A stretch of 64,000 nucleotides of DNA from CAYFFZ01 sp049976505 (GTDB lineage Archaea; Thermoproteota; Nitrososphaeria; Conexivisphaerales; UBA164): NCBI GenBank assembly GCA_049976505.1, contig JBMFIC010000002.1, positions 1 to 64,000 on the forward strand, in the 5' to 3' direction. A program made the translations under genes and the position numbers. Shown one piece after another: positions 24,122 to 33,105 of the stretch. How positions within the stretch are numbered: the first letter of the stretch is position 1; each line of letters opens with the position of its first letter. The notes beneath the pieces are model-generated. The model was not told the DNA's origin and ran no database searches. It was given only the letters and a program-made list of their open reading frames with translations.

Positions 24122-26415
24122 ACTTCTAGAAGTTCAAGCCCATTTCTGATGCCGAGGACGGCCTCAGGCATGTCTACCCTTTCAAAGAACTTCTTCACCT
24201 CATCTTCTCTCTCTAGCCCTACGTGAGGTACTACTGAGGAGATGAGCCTTGGCAGTACCCCCGACTTTGAAAAGAGCCTTCTGAGCATATCTAAGTTATC
24301 TGTGAACCAGGACCAGAGGGAATCATAGTTATAATAGTTAAGAGTTGCATATGTGATGTACCTTAGATCCTGTTTTTTCACCTGCTCAGACTTCATAAAT
24401 TCCAAGGCTTTTTCAAACCCTCTTTTGTCCCTTATCAGCAGCAGGCCGCTCAGCACGTTCACCCTGTCCTCATCATTAGTGGCCATCGAATATATTGAAA
24501 GCAGCTCTCCAAAGGGATCGTTTGATACGACGGCCTTGGCAGTTGCAACCGCTCCTCTGTAGTTAGGATCGGTCGAAAAGAAGTCGTGTGCTGCAAGCTC
24601 CTTTGCCTTAGCAGAATCCTGCTGTGCAAGCCTCCTTAGAAGAACCCCCATGAAGATCTTAGCCTTGTAGTCGTTTCTGTCCTTCCAAGCTTTATAAAGC
24701 GAGCTGAGGTATTCGCGATAGATTCTCTCCATTTTGCCCTTGGAGATAGCGTTAAGGCTGGTCAGCTGTGAAAGAAGAGTTATGGCTGGAAGGTACGATT
24801 TCTCTTCCCTGAAGCTTTCAGCAACTCGAAGGTACGAATCAAAGTCCAGGGATAACGATAGAAGCCCTGCATATGTATCGCTTAGCAGGTTCCATCTGTC
24901 GAAGGAGCTCCTGCATCTTCTAGCCTCGTTTTCGAAATTTTCATAGAGTACCCTGTAGAAGCCCTTGCCATCGACGTTTAATTTCTCGGCATCTTCTATT
25001 TCGGCTGTGCTACCTTTTATCAGCTTTGAGCGCCTCATGCCATCATGCGTGTAATAGGTCAAAGGTACGGGCCAGCTGTCCTCGCTCCTCTGCAGATATC
25101 CGAATCTCATCTGTTTGATGCTTACCGAGCCATCGCCCCTTCTGGCAATCAGCACCGGGTGACCTGGTTTGGTAACCCAATCAGTCATAATTGAAAGGAC
25201 GTCATGACCTGAAGCCTCATTTAGGCTGATCCAGAGATCGTTCATCGTTGCGTTTGCATAGGCATTGGCCTTCAAGTATGACATTATGCCCTTCCTGAAG
25301 TTCTCCTCTCCAAGGTAATCCTCAAGCATTCTCAGAACGCTGGCTCCCTTTCCGTAACTAATATCATCGAATATCTGCTCTGCCTCCTCAGGGGACTTCA
25401 CCGGAACGTGTATTGGATGGGTAGTCGAAAGCGAGTCCATGTGCAATGCTGGGTCAGTTTCCGCCAGAACAAAGTCCTCCCAGTGATCCAATTCAGGAAA
25501 GACCGTTGCTATCGCTTTATAGCTCATGAAAGTGGCAAAGCTTTCATTTAGCCAAAGGTCATCCCACCATTTCATGGTTACGAGATCCCCGAACCACTGG
25601 TGGGCTATTTCATGCGCTACGACTGTAGCCACGTTTCTTCTGACAGACTCAGAGCTCTTCTCATCAGCCAGCAGGGCTATCTCCCTGAAAGTTATGGCTC
25701 CCCAGTTCTCCATCGCTCCTACAGCGAACTCTGGAACAGCTATCAGGTGAAGCTTTGGCAAAGGATATTTTATTCCGAAATAGCTCTCGTAAAAATCTAT
25801 AACACGGCCGGCTACCTCCACAGCATAGCGCCCCCTTGCCGATTTTCCATCATATGCCGCCAGCATGATCTTCTTCCCATCATGGACGTCCTCTATCTCG
25901 TCAAAGTCTCCCACACCAAGATAAAGTAGATAAGTTGACATTGGGGGCGTTTCCGGGAAATGGTATGTGACGCCATTTGCGTCATTCTCAACCCTCTCCG
26001 GCAACATGTTCGAAATGACCTTTGTGTGCCTGTTGACGTGAACGGTCAGCCTGAAGCGAGCTTTGTAATCCGGCCTGTCCACGCATGGAATGAAGAGCCT
26101 TGCGCCGTTTGGCTCGAACTGCGTCGTGTAGAACTTGCCCGTCCTGCTTCTAGCAACATATAATCCCATGAGCGTTTCCGAGGCCTTCCCCTCAAACTCT
26201 ATTTCCACCTTATCCCTGACCTCTCCGGCAATCTGAACTCCATGAGGCGATACATGATATTTACTTTCCTGTCCATCCACTTTCAATGAATCGATTCTGA
26301 GCCCCTCAGCGTCTATCCAGGGATCAATCCCCGACAGGTAAATCGTTTCGTGTCCCCTGTAGGCACCCGAATCAAAGTCAAGAAAGATCTCTATGTCGTA
26401 CTTTTCAACTCGCAT
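24082..26415 (-). CDS. M1 family aminopeptidase (tricorn interacting factor F2/F3-like)
   Basis: Zinc aminopeptidase that trims peptides produced by the proteasome or tricorn protease. Taking the ATG at 26415 gives 777 aa starting MRVEKYDIEIFLDF, close to the 780-783 aa of Thermoplasma F2 and F3. The exopeptidase motif GAMEN is at 233-237, the zinc motif HEIAHQW at 268-274, and the distal Glu in LWLNESFA near E291. A C-terminal helical domain follows. A longer frame upstream exists but its extra 54 residues look non-coding. It starts 41 bases from the divergent signal peptidase gene. Confidence 0.92.
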   Translation of the reverse strand: MRVEKYDIEIFLDFDSGAYRGHETIYLSGIDPWIDAEGLRIDSLKVDGQESKYHVSPHGVQIAGEVRDKVEIEFEGKASETLMGLYVARSRTGKFYTTQFEPNGARLFIPCVDRPDYKARFRLTVHVNRHTKVISNMLPERVENDANGVTYHFPETPPMSTYLLYLGVGDFDEIEDVHDGKKIMLAAYDGKSARGRYAVEVAGRVIDFYESYFGIKYPLPKLHLIAVPEFAVGAMENWGAITFREIALLADEKSSESVRRNVATVVAHEIAHQWFGDLVTMKWWDDLWLNESFATFMSYKAIATVFPELDHWEDFVLAETDPALHMDSLSTTHPIHVPVKSPEEAEQIFDDISYGKGASVLRMLEDYLGEENFRKGIMSYLKANAYANATMNDLWISLNEASGHDVLSIMTDWVTKPGHPVLIARRGDGSVSIKQMRFGYLQRSEDSWPVPLTYYTHDGMRRSKLIKGSTAEIEDAEKLNVDGKGFYRVLYENFENEARRCRSSFDRWNLLSDTYAGLLSLSLDFDSYLRVAESFREEKSYLPAITLLSQLTSLNAISKGKMERIYREYLSSLYKAWKDRNDYKAKIFMGVLLRRLAQQDSAKAKELAAHDFFSTDPNYRGAVATAKAVVSNDPFGELLSIYSMATNDEDRVNVLSGLLLIRDKRGFEKALEFMKSEQVKKQDLRYITYATLNYYNYDSLWSWFTDNLDMLRRLFSKSGVLPRLISSVVPHVGLEREDEVKKFFERVDMPEAVLGIRNGLELLEVYARLRRSIIASL

Positions 26416-26456
26416 AACAATCTTTAATAAAGCATAGTAATTAAGCTTTATAGACC
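26416..26456. promoter_or_regulatory. Compact divergent promoter region
   Basis: Only 41 bases separate two divergent ATGs. TTTAATAA (26423-26430) lies about 30 bases before the plus-strand start at 26457. On the minus strand TATAAAG (26446-26452) lies about 34 bases before the start at 26415. Each TATA box therefore sits beside the other gene's start. Confidence 0.5.
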
Positions 26457-26942
26457 ATGAGGGCGAGAAGAATTTTCCTGATTGGCGCCTCCTTTCTTTT
26501 TGCACTTTACGCAGCCCTTCTGATTCTGAACCTGACTGGGTACGCATACCCAGTTGAGGGCGTGAGCATGCAGCCAATTCTTAGATACGGATATATGGCG
26601 TTCGTTGAGCCAGCAACTATATCCCAGCTGGTTCCAAACTCAACGATAATCGTGTACTATAATCCCTTTTACAGGGAGCTCGTGATACACATGGTTATAA
26701 ATAAAATCGATGACTATGCGGTAATAGTTAAAGGGGTCAACCCGATTACAAACCCCTATCCAGATCTTAATTATTCAAGCGAAACCCCTCTCCTGGTAAC
26801 CCAGAACATGATCAGGGGCAGGGTGGTCTTCTGGGTACCCTACCTGGGTTTTCTAATCCTCAGACCATACAACTTTGTAATAAGCTTAATCTTCGTCGTA
26901 GCCGTTCTTGTAAACGCGCTTAACAATAAAGGAGCCTCTTAA
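26457..26942 (+). CDS. Signal peptidase I (archaeal type)
   Basis: Membrane serine protease that removes signal peptides after Sec export. The 161-aa protein has an N-terminal membrane helix (about 7-27), the nucleophile S37 in VEGVSMQPIL, and H78 in RELVIHMVI, giving the Ser-His(-Asp) type of archaeal/ER enzymes rather than the bacterial Ser-Lys type. A second hydrophobic segment ends the protein (about 134-155). It converges with the insertase gene (4-base overlap) next to secY. Confidence 0.85.
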   Translation: MRARRIFLIGASFLFALYAALLILNLTGYAYPVEGVSMQPILRYGYMAFVEPATISQLVPNSTIIVYYNPFYRELVIHMVINKIDDYAVIVKGVNPITNPYPDLNYSSETPLLVTQNMIRGRVVFWVPYLGFLILRPYNFVISLIFVVAVLVNALNNKGAS

Positions 26943-27418
26943 GGAACGACCTTCATGGCCTTTCCAATTATTGTATTGGTAAAGAGCGAGCTTATAACGT
27001 ACCAGGTAACAAAGTTCATGCCCCATCCGCCCCTTACTGGCTCATAAGCCACAAAGTAAAATATATGAAACCTGAAGGGAGAAATCGCCACTGTTGAGGA
27101 GCCGAAGAACATCGCTAAAACGTAAAAAAGGATCAGAAACGGTATCAACAGGTATAGCGATACCTTAAGCCTCTCCATCTGCACCTTCATGACCAGATCC
27201 TGCAGCTGTTTCTGCTTCTTTTCAAGCTTTTCCAGCCTGTCCCTGTCACCCTCCGAAAGGGCCTGCTTGTACTCCTTGACAAACTCCTGATAGGCCTTCA
27301 TAACCTCATTGCTGGCCTGAAGATCAACCTTTTTCATTATTAGAAAGTTTGAAGCTAGAGATGAGGCGAGAGCAACCCCAAATATGAGCAGAGCTGATTC
27401 CACGATGCTGAGAAACAT
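26939..27418 (-). CDS. DUF106/EMC3-like membrane insertase (YidC/Oxa1 superfamily)
   Basis: A 159-aa membrane protein with an N-terminal helix (about 5-25), a central charged coiled coil (30-85, containing LEKLEKKQKQLQDLVMKVQ) and two or three C-terminal hydrophobic segments. This is the layout of archaeal DUF106 (Ylp1) proteins, homologous to EMC3/TMCO1 and YidC. Its usual location downstream of secY and adk is kept here. It probably helps insert membrane proteins alongside SecY. Confidence 0.85.
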   Translation of the reverse strand: MFLSIVESALLIFGVALASSLASNFLIMKKVDLQASNEVMKAYQEFVKEYKQALSEGDRDRLEKLEKKQKQLQDLVMKVQMERLKVSLYLLIPFLILFYVLAMFFGSSTVAISPFRFHIFYFVAYEPVRGGWGMNFVTWYVISSLFTNTIIGKAMKVVP

Positions 27419-27425
27419 CCTCGGA

Positions 27426-28010
27426 CTACTCTAGGCCCAGCCTTTTTATAAGCTCTTCGGCTGCGCTCTCTGGTTTTCCCTCCTCGTTTACAACTTCAGA
27501 TGCAACGGCACCGGTGAGCTCGGAGACCGCTATCATGTACATGCGAGCGTATTCCAGCTCCCTCTCGATCTCCTCCACGTTAACGATCTCCCTTTTCCTA
27601 GTAGGATCAGATGCTCTCCTTTTCAAGATTATCTCAGCGGGCGCCGTTATCAGGAAAAGGTGCGTTGGCGACAGGATCTGAGCTATGTAAATCGGTATCC
27701 CCGGAAGATAACCATAAGGCGTAGGTATCTGGAAGTGAGTGTCAACTATTACAACATCTGCTTTTGACCGTCTTATCGCTTCAGCGGCGTTCCTCTGAAG
27801 CTCTACCTGTTTTTCATATGGCAATTTTCTTATCATATCCCTGTCTCTGATGCCGAGCTTCTCTGCCTCTGCCAGCATCACCGATCCGTACACGAATTGA
27901 TTAAAGCTGACCCCTTTATCGGTGAGCTTCCTGTAAACTATATCAAGAACTGTGGTCTTTCCCACGCCCGCAAGTCCTCCAACTATGGCTAACTTACTCA
28001 AACAGACCAC
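27426..28010 (-). CDS. adkA: Adenylate kinase (archaeal AdkA type)
   Basis: Converts AMP plus ATP to two ADP. The 194-aa protein begins with strand LAIVGGLAGVGKTT (P-loop). It carries the archaeal AdkA features DVVIVDTHFQIPTPYGYLPG and LKRRASDPTRKRE. The start is probably GTG at 28010, or a TTG at 28001 giving SKLAIVGG; both overlap the end of secY. The secY-adkA-DUF106 order is conserved in archaea. Confidence 0.9.
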   Translation of the reverse strand: MVCLSKLAIVGGLAGVGKTTVLDIVYRKLTDKGVSFNQFVYGSVMLAEAEKLGIRDRDMIRKLPYEKQVELQRNAAEAIRRSKADVVIVDTHFQIPTPYGYLPGIPIYIAQILSPTHLFLITAPAEIILKRRASDPTRKREIVNVEEIERELEYARMYMIAVSELTGAVASEVVNEEGKPESAAEELIKRLGLE

Positions 28011-29376
28011 CCAGCCCAGGCACCGTTGAAATGAGCTGCTCCTGTGCCAGCATCCGATAGTAGCTTATTGAAATATCTATAGCTAGCAGAAGGCCGATGC
28101 CAGTTCCGTAAACGTTCAGCAGGGTGCTTGCAGCGGCTATTATTCCTATCAGCAGGCCACTGAACAGTGTTACCACGGGAATGTATCTGTTGAGAAGCAT
28201 GGCTATGCTAGTCCTGGTTGTTCTGAATCCAGGGACCTGAAGATCTGAGGCAATTATGGTTTCAGCTGCCTTCTCAGCGGACATGCCGCTGACGTCAACC
28301 CATAGCTTTGCAAAAGCAACGCTCAGAACTATCACAAATGCGGAATACGTCAGGACCTGAACCGGATGATGGAACGCTGCTGGCACCGGAGGAGGCGTGC
28401 TAATGTAGTAGAGAAGGCCTCCTGTAAAGGTACCATTCTGAACCGTGCCGAGCCATGTTATATGATTGTAAAGCGCCGGGTTCCTTGCCAGCATGGCAAA
28501 GAAGAACTGAAAGTCAGCTATAAGAGCTGCAACGAGTATGACCGGAATGTTCGAGACGTAGAGCAACTTTATAGGATATGTTGCAGTAAACCCTTTAAAT
28601 CTAGCTGATGCCACTGGAACCTCGATCCTGACGCCCTCTAAGTAAAGAATCAAAAGGGCAAAGAAGATGGTGCTTATCAGCCCTATCAGGTTAGGCAAAG
28701 TGGCAGGCCTGTTGACCACGGCTCCCAGCCTGCCGTGGATGCTTTCATTAATAGCATACGGGAGGAATCCAAAGTACTGGCCGTTTACTGGTATGGGGCT
28801 AAAAAGGTCAAGCATTATCTGCAGGGAGATCCCCGCAAGGATGAAAAGGCTGATGCCGCTTCCTATGCCCCATCCTTTCTGCAGCATCTGATCCAGCATG
28901 AAAACTATAGACGTGGCTATGATCAGCTGCAATATTATAATTATTTTAGCATAAGGGCTTATGACAGTTCCAACAACGCCGCTCAGCACGTAGAATATGC
29001 TTTCCGCAATAATGAATACGAAAGTCAGCACCTTAGTAAGAGCGGCAAAGAACTTCTGATCCTCTGGGTTCGTGAGATCTAGATGTATAAGATCAGATCC
29101 GATTAAAACCTGTGAGATAAGTCCAGCGGTAACTATTGGCCCTATCCCAAGGGTCATGAGAGTTCCTATGTTAGCCGCAAAAATTATCTGATAGAAGAAA
29201 AGCAGAGAGGTTGGAGAGCTGACAACCCCATAAAGAGGAACGTGTGCCATCAAGAGGTAGAGAACCACTGCGAGGAGAGTCCATATAAGTCTTTCAGTTA
29301 GGCTCGGCCTTTGCTTTGGCTTTGGAACCTCGGGTAAGAACGCGGAGATTTTGTAAAAGGCATCTCTTGCGCTCAT
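27994..29376 (-). CDS. secY: Preprotein translocase subunit SecY
   Basis: Central channel of the Sec translocon, 460 aa with ten predicted membrane helices. The N-terminus (about 1-30) is amphipathic and KPKQRPSLTERLIWT leads into TM1. Plug-region sequence TLGIGPIVTAGLI and the ISSGISLFI-type segment GIGSGISLFILAG are present. The stop is followed by adkA; the start lies 1 base after the rpl15 stop in the same operon. Confidence 0.95.
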   Translation of the reverse strand: MSARDAFYKISAFLPEVPKPKQRPSLTERLIWTLLAVVLYLLMAHVPLYGVVSSPTSLLFFYQIIFAANIGTLMTLGIGPIVTAGLISQVLIGSDLIHLDLTNPEDQKFFAALTKVLTFVFIIAESIFYVLSGVVGTVISPYAKIIIILQLIIATSIVFMLDQMLQKGWGIGSGISLFILAGISLQIMLDLFSPIPVNGQYFGFLPYAINESIHGRLGAVVNRPATLPNLIGLISTIFFALLILYLEGVRIEVPVASARFKGFTATYPIKLLYVSNIPVILVAALIADFQFFFAMLARNPALYNHITWLGTVQNGTFTGGLLYYISTPPPVPAAFHHPVQVLTYSAFVIVLSVAFAKLWVDVSGMSAEKAAETIIASDLQVPGFRTTRTSIAMLLNRYIPVVTLFSGLLIGIIAAASTLLNVYGTGIGLLLAIDISISYYRMLAQEQLISTVPGLGGLFE

Positions 29377-29377
29377 T

Positions 29378-29803
29378 TTATTCTGCTGCTATCTTTCCGC
29401 CGACAGCCTTTATCTCGCTTTCAGCCTTCTTGGTCCAGCTTTCAGCTATTATGTATACTGCCCTCGTTAACTTTCCCTTGCCAAGAACCTTCTCTACGCC
29501 CATCTCCTTCAGGTTCAGGACCGGCAGACCATCCCTTGTCTCCTTTATCTCCACCTTCTCAAGCAGCTGCTCTATGTCGCCTACGTTGATCCAACTTTTA
29601 ACCTCACGTGAGCGCGGTCTGTGAAAGCCATCCTTCCCGAAGTGATCGGGATCGTGCACTAGTATCCAGCTCCATTTGTGCTTGTGAAGCCCCGCGTTGC
29701 CAACTCCTCCGTGCCCTCCTGACTTCCTGTGCTGCCCTACCTGTCCCCATCCCATCGTCCTTGATCCTCTCAGCTTCCTTACCTTTCTCTTTCTAGTTGC
29801 CAT
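29378..29803 (-). CDS. rpl15: Ribosomal protein L15 (uL15)
   Basis: Large-subunit protein of 141 aa. The N-terminal RNA-binding tail KVRKLRGSRTMGWGQVGQHRKSGG is typical for archaeal uL15. The globular domain continues through PRSREVKSWINVGDIEQLLE. It overlaps rpl30 by 11 bases and leads directly into secY, the conserved spc-operon order. Confidence 0.95.
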   Translation of the reverse strand: MATRKRKVRKLRGSRTMGWGQVGQHRKSGGHGGVGNAGLHKHKWSWILVHDPDHFGKDGFHRPRSREVKSWINVGDIEQLLEKVEIKETRDGLPVLNLKEMGVEKVLGKGKLTRAVYIIAESWTKKAESEIKAVGGKIAAE

Positions 29804-30227
29804 TTTGCATCATCCTCTCTAATAGCTCAAGAGCGGTATATTTTCTTCTCGGAATTCCCCTTTTTGGAGGTGGCAGGCCGACGTATGGCTTTATGCCGAG
29901 CTCCTTGAACTTAACCTTCCTGTCCTCATAAAGCTTCAGTAGCTCCTCGTAACTGTTTATGCCCTTCGATTTGAGGTATTCAATCGTCAGAGGTCTCCAT
30001 CCCGTGATCCTGCCCCATTTCTGAAGAAGCTCTGCAGCCTTTTCAATCGTTATCTCCTGCCACACGATGTAGTCCTTGGCCTTCTGCAACATTCCTCTAG
30101 TAACAGGATCGTCCCTCAGTATCGTTGCGTTGAACTTTCTTCTGAGATGCAACAGACTGAGCGTTCTCTCCACCCTTTCGCTTACGTTAACAGCCCCCTT
30201 GATTCTTATGGCAACTATCAGCGTCAT
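29793..30227 (-). CDS. rpl30: Ribosomal protein L30 (uL30)
   Basis: Large-subunit protein, 144 aa, in the long archaeal form. Signature VAIRIKGAVNVSERVERTL opens the protein and LHLRRKFNATIL follows. The C-terminal extension PPPKRGIPRRKYTALELLERM is typical of archaeal/eukaryotic L7-like uL30. It overlaps both neighbours by a few bases. Confidence 0.94.
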   Translation of the reverse strand: MTLIVAIRIKGAVNVSERVERTLSLLHLRRKFNATILRDDPVTRGMLQKAKDYIVWQEITIEKAAELLQKWGRITGWRPLTIEYLKSKGINSYEELLKLYEDRKVKFKELGIKPYVGLPPPKRGIPRRKYTALELLERMMQNGN

Positions 30228-30859
30228 TTCAGGATCATCTTCGATGCATTCTTAAATGCATCATAAACGGCGAACGCCATCGAAATGTCCGTTGATGTCA
30301 TGCCGAAGGTCTTGGTCCAAGCGTCCTTAACTCCTGCAAGGCTTATCAGGTTCTTGATATGAGGTGCAGCCACTATGCCAAGCCCCCTCGGTGCAGGATA
30401 GATGATTATCCTCACGCTGCCTGTCTTTCCAGAAAGCACGTATGGAACCGAATGCGGCTGGCCGCACCTGCACTCCCAGCTTCCACATCCCAGCGGCACT
30501 GGAACGATGTTAAGCATTGCATTCCTGATGGCCTTGTCAATGGCGGTTCTTGTATTCATTGACTTAGCGTGACCCACGCCAAACCAACCGCTCTGATCGC
30601 CTATAGCTACGACAGCCCTAAACCTGGTCTTTTCTCCTGCGTCAGTCTGCTTCTGAACTACCCTGACGCCATACAGCAGGGTCTTCAGGTTCGGAAGCAG
30701 CGTCTGAACTATCTCGGGCTCCTTGATCTTGTATCCTAGCTGGAATATCTCCATTAGGCTTGTTATCTTTCCTTCCTTGACCAGCTGTCCGAGCGTTGTT
30801 CTGGGCGTCCACTCCTTCTTCTCTTCCGGTGCCTCAGCTGGAGCTACCTGCTCGCTCAT
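30224..30859 (-). CDS. rps5: Ribosomal protein S5 (uS5)
   Basis: Small-subunit protein of 211 aa involved in decoding fidelity. The double-stranded RNA-binding domain has TRFRAVVAIGDQSGWFGVG, and the C-terminal domain includes YPAPRGLGIVAAPHIKNLI. The archaeal insertion GCGSWECRCGQPHSVPY contains two Cys. Overlaps rpl18 and rpl30 by 4 bases each. Confidence 0.95.
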   Translation of the reverse strand: MSEQVAPAEAPEEKKEWTPRTTLGQLVKEGKITSLMEIFQLGYKIKEPEIVQTLLPNLKTLLYGVRVVQKQTDAGEKTRFRAVVAIGDQSGWFGVGHAKSMNTRTAIDKAIRNAMLNIVPVPLGCGSWECRCGQPHSVPYVLSGKTGSVRIIIYPAPRGLGIVAAPHIKNLISLAGVKDAWTKTFGMTSTDISMAFAVYDAFKNASKMILK

Positions 30860-31410
30860 TCGATCTCACCTCCTAGAATCTTGTTCTTAATCTCATCAAA
30901 TACCTTTGGAAGGCTCTCTATCTCCTTTATTACAACAGAAAACTGAGGTCCGGAATAGCCAGACTGAACAAGGCTCTTAGCATAGGCCACTATCCTTTCA
31001 CCTCTTATGACATCCTCTTCTGGAAAGACGTCCTCTGAGATCCTAAGGTTCAGCCCGGCGTCAACAACCCCCTTTGCGAAAGCTGCTATCTTGCTTTTAG
31101 CAACGAAACCCTTGACGCCGGTATAAAGGATGGCGTCTTTTATTCCCTTCTTGACTGCCCTTTTGCCCAAAAGCAGGCCAACAAGATAAGCTGCAGGGTA
31201 GTTCTTTCTGCTGAAATTCCACCCAAGCTTCTCCAGCTCCTTGGAGTTCGTCTGAACCAGCACGATATCTCCTGCCCTCGCCGGCTTAATAATCTGACCC
31301 CAAATATTTTTGTTCGACTTGAAAGCATAGACTATTGGAAGCTTTGACATTATAACTTTCTTCCTTCTCTTATAGTTGGTTTTAAATTCCCTTCTTCTTC
31401 TGAAGATCAT
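30856..31410 (-). CDS. rpl18: Ribosomal protein L18 (uL18)
   Basis: 5S rRNA-binding protein of 184 aa. It starts with the basic FRRRREFKTNYKRRKKVI stretch seen in archaeal uL18, then NYPAAYLVGLLLGKRAVKKGI and LNLRISEDVFPEEDVIRGERI. Archaeal length and order in the operon agree. Confidence 0.95.
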   Translation of the reverse strand: MIFRRRREFKTNYKRRKKVIMSKLPIVYAFKSNKNIWGQIIKPARAGDIVLVQTNSKELEKLGWNFSRKNYPAAYLVGLLLGKRAVKKGIKDAILYTGVKGFVAKSKIAAFAKGVVDAGLNLRISEDVFPEEDVIRGERIVAYAKSLVQSGYSGPQFSVVIKEIESLPKVFDEIKNKILGGEIE

Positions 31411-31811
31411 TGACTACCACCTAGGAACTCCTTGAGCCTAGCAACGGTTCTGATCTCGCCGCCCTTAACCTTTCTGTATGCCTCCCAGTAAAGCTCACGG
31501 GGTATCTGCGATTTAACCGATTTCAGATAATTTCTCAGGGCCCTCACCTGTTTAACCCACCTCTCCTTTTTGCCGGTTCTGGCGGTTTTCTTTCCCTTTC
31601 TGCTTCCTGGTCCCCTTTTTCTCTTTTCCTTCTTGGTCTTCTGTCCCTTTATCTGCTCAATCTTAATAGCTCCCTGATCGATAAGAGACCTGATGTCATC
31701 CTTCGTAACAGCGTCCTCAATGTCCTGAAGCCTCTCCGGATCGAACTTGATCCTGTCCTTTCCAACTCCCAACATCCTGCTTATCAGCTCCTTCTTGTTC
31801 CTTAGGTTCAT
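31407..31811 (-). CDS. rpl19e: Ribosomal protein L19e (eL19)
   Basis: Archaeal/eukaryotic large-subunit protein, 134 aa. Begins NLRNKKELISRMLGVGKDRI and contains the basic KRGPGSRKGKKTARTGKKERW linker that threads through rRNA. This family has no bacterial homologue, which supports the archaeal assignment. Confidence 0.95.
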   Translation of the reverse strand: MNLRNKKELISRMLGVGKDRIKFDPERLQDIEDAVTKDDIRSLIDQGAIKIEQIKGQKTKKEKRKRGPGSRKGKKTARTGKKERWVKQVRALRNYLKSVKSQIPRELYWEAYRKVKGGEIRTVARLKEFLGGSQ

Positions 31812-32191
31812 TTCTCAGCTACCACCCCAGATGGAGCGTTAAGAACCCTAAGCCCCTTCTTCCTTGCCTCATTAAGTATTGCGAGCTTCTTTCTAAGGCC
31901 AAGCCTTCCAGATAGCCTTACAGCGTGCTTGGAAGGATCAAGATTTTCGAGCTCCTTAACGCTCGTGACAAGTACTTCTTGTAGCCCAGATGGATGTAGC
32001 CCTCTTACCTTTTTGGACTTTCTGTAGCCTATCTTGACTATTGGAGGCCATCCACGCAGCTGCAGCCTCATCTTGTTGTCGATTCCCTTTGGTTTCCTCC
32101 AGTTCTCCTTGATCCTCTTGTATCTCCAGCTCTCTCCTCTTCTGAACTCAGGAATCTTCTTTTCAGGATCTTTCATAGATATACACCCCAT
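31808..32191 (-). CDS. rpl32e: Ribosomal protein L32e (eL32)
   Basis: Archaeal/eukaryotic large-subunit protein, 127 aa. Signature PEFRRGESWRYKRIKENWRK followed by KMRLQLRGWPPIVKIGYRKSKKVRGLHPSGL. The start may be the internal Met at MKDPEKK, since the first residues overlap the end of rpl6. Confidence 0.94.
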   Translation of the reverse strand: MGCISMKDPEKKIPEFRRGESWRYKRIKENWRKPKGIDNKMRLQLRGWPPIVKIGYRKSKKVRGLHPSGLQEVLVTSVKELENLDPSKHAVRLSGRLGLRKKLAILNEARKKGLRVLNAPSGVVAEK

Positions 32192-32714
32192 CTAGGAAAA
32201 CCCTCGGATCCTTGTACTTTATTCTCGTCGCGTTCTCTATGTTCCCTGCGGTCTGCCCTACCGCCTCCTTGCATGGTCCCTCAACTATAACGTCTTCTCC
32301 CTGCACCGTCACTTTCGTGTTGGATCCCACTATCTTTGCAAACCTCGGATATCTTTCGCCGATGAAGTTTTCAATCCTGACTTGGCCTTTTTCGACCTTT
32401 ATCTGAATTGGAAAGTGCGAATAGACTATCTTCAGCTTATACGTGTATCCTTTCTGAACGCCCTCTATGAGGTTCTTTATGTGCTTTACAACCGCCCTTG
32501 CGACCGCGTAGTAGTCCCTCCTCTTCTTTATGCTTGACACAATGATCTTGTTTCCATCAACCTTTATGTCAACCTTCATCTTAGAAAAGTCCTTCTCGCA
32601 CTCACCCTTGGATCCCTTTACTTTAAGCTTCTTGCCCTCAAGGGTCACAATAACCCCCTCAGGTATTTCAATCTCCTCTGAGTAGAGCTTCTGCGTCATC
32701 GTCTCAGTAGACAT
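32163..32714 (-). CDS. rpl6: Ribosomal protein L6 (uL6)
   Basis: Large-subunit protein near the factor-binding site. From the ATG at 32714 it is 183 aa, MSTETMTQKLYSEEIEIPEG. A longer in-frame extension rich in Arg lies inside rps8 and looks spurious. Typical uL6 features are the KHIKNLIEGVQKGYTYKLK segment and the C-terminal ARIKYKDPRVFLDGVY-type end with TRIKYKDPRVF. Confidence 0.94.
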   Translation of the reverse strand: MSTETMTQKLYSEEIEIPEGVIVTLEGKKLKVKGSKGECEKDFSKMKVDIKVDGNKIIVSSIKKRRDYYAVARAVVKHIKNLIEGVQKGYTYKLKIVYSHFPIQIKVEKGQVRIENFIGERYPRFAKIVGSNTKVTVQGEDVIVEGPCKEAVGQTAGNIENATRIKYKDPRVFLDGVYIYERS

Positions 32715-33096
32715 ATCCCAACAGCCTCCCTCCAATCTTCTTCTCCTGAGCCTCAACGTGGCTCATTATGCCCTTATCCGTCGAAAGTATCAGAATGCCA
32801 ACGCCAACGGCCGGCAAGTACTTTCTTTCCCACTGGCCTATTTCCTTCCACCCAACAGGAAACCTGGGCTTTATGACGCCGGCCTTATTTATCCTGCCTA
32901 AAAGCTGAATTTTGAGCTTCGGAAGTATCCTGTCATCTATAAGCTCAAACTCACCTATATAACCGTACTTCTGCATGATCCTCAGCGTTTCCATCAGCAA
33001 CTTGGAAGCTGGCATAACGTAGCACTCCCTTTTGTTTCTCTTCTCGTTCTCCATTATCGTGTTAAAGAGGTTTGCGAGGAGATCCTGCGCAGGCAT
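32704..33096 (-). CDS. rps8: Ribosomal protein S8 (uS8)
   Basis: Small-subunit protein of about 130 aa that binds helix 21 of 16S rRNA. Starts MPAQDLLANLFNTIMENEKRNKRE at the ATG at 33096; a GTG at 33105 is in frame and would add three residues. The C-terminal GVGILILSTDKGIMSHVEA is the conserved uS8 end. Confidence 0.94.
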   Translation of the reverse strand: MPAQDLLANLFNTIMENEKRNKRECYVMPASKLLMETLRIMQKYGYIGEFELIDDRILPKLKIQLLGRINKAGVIKPRFPVGWKEIGQWERKYLPAVGVGILILSTDKGIMSHVEAQEKKIGGRLLGYVY

Positions 33097-33105
33097 AGCC
33101 AACAC

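Noticed and set aside
26416..26577. N-terminal extension of the aminopeptidase by 54 residues
   Set aside because: The extra sequence is low in coding character, overlaps the divergent signal peptidase gene and precedes a Met that matches the family start.
32715..32756. Arg-rich N-terminal extension of L6
   Set aside because: It lies within rps8 and is not seen in the L6 family; the ATG at 32714 fits better.
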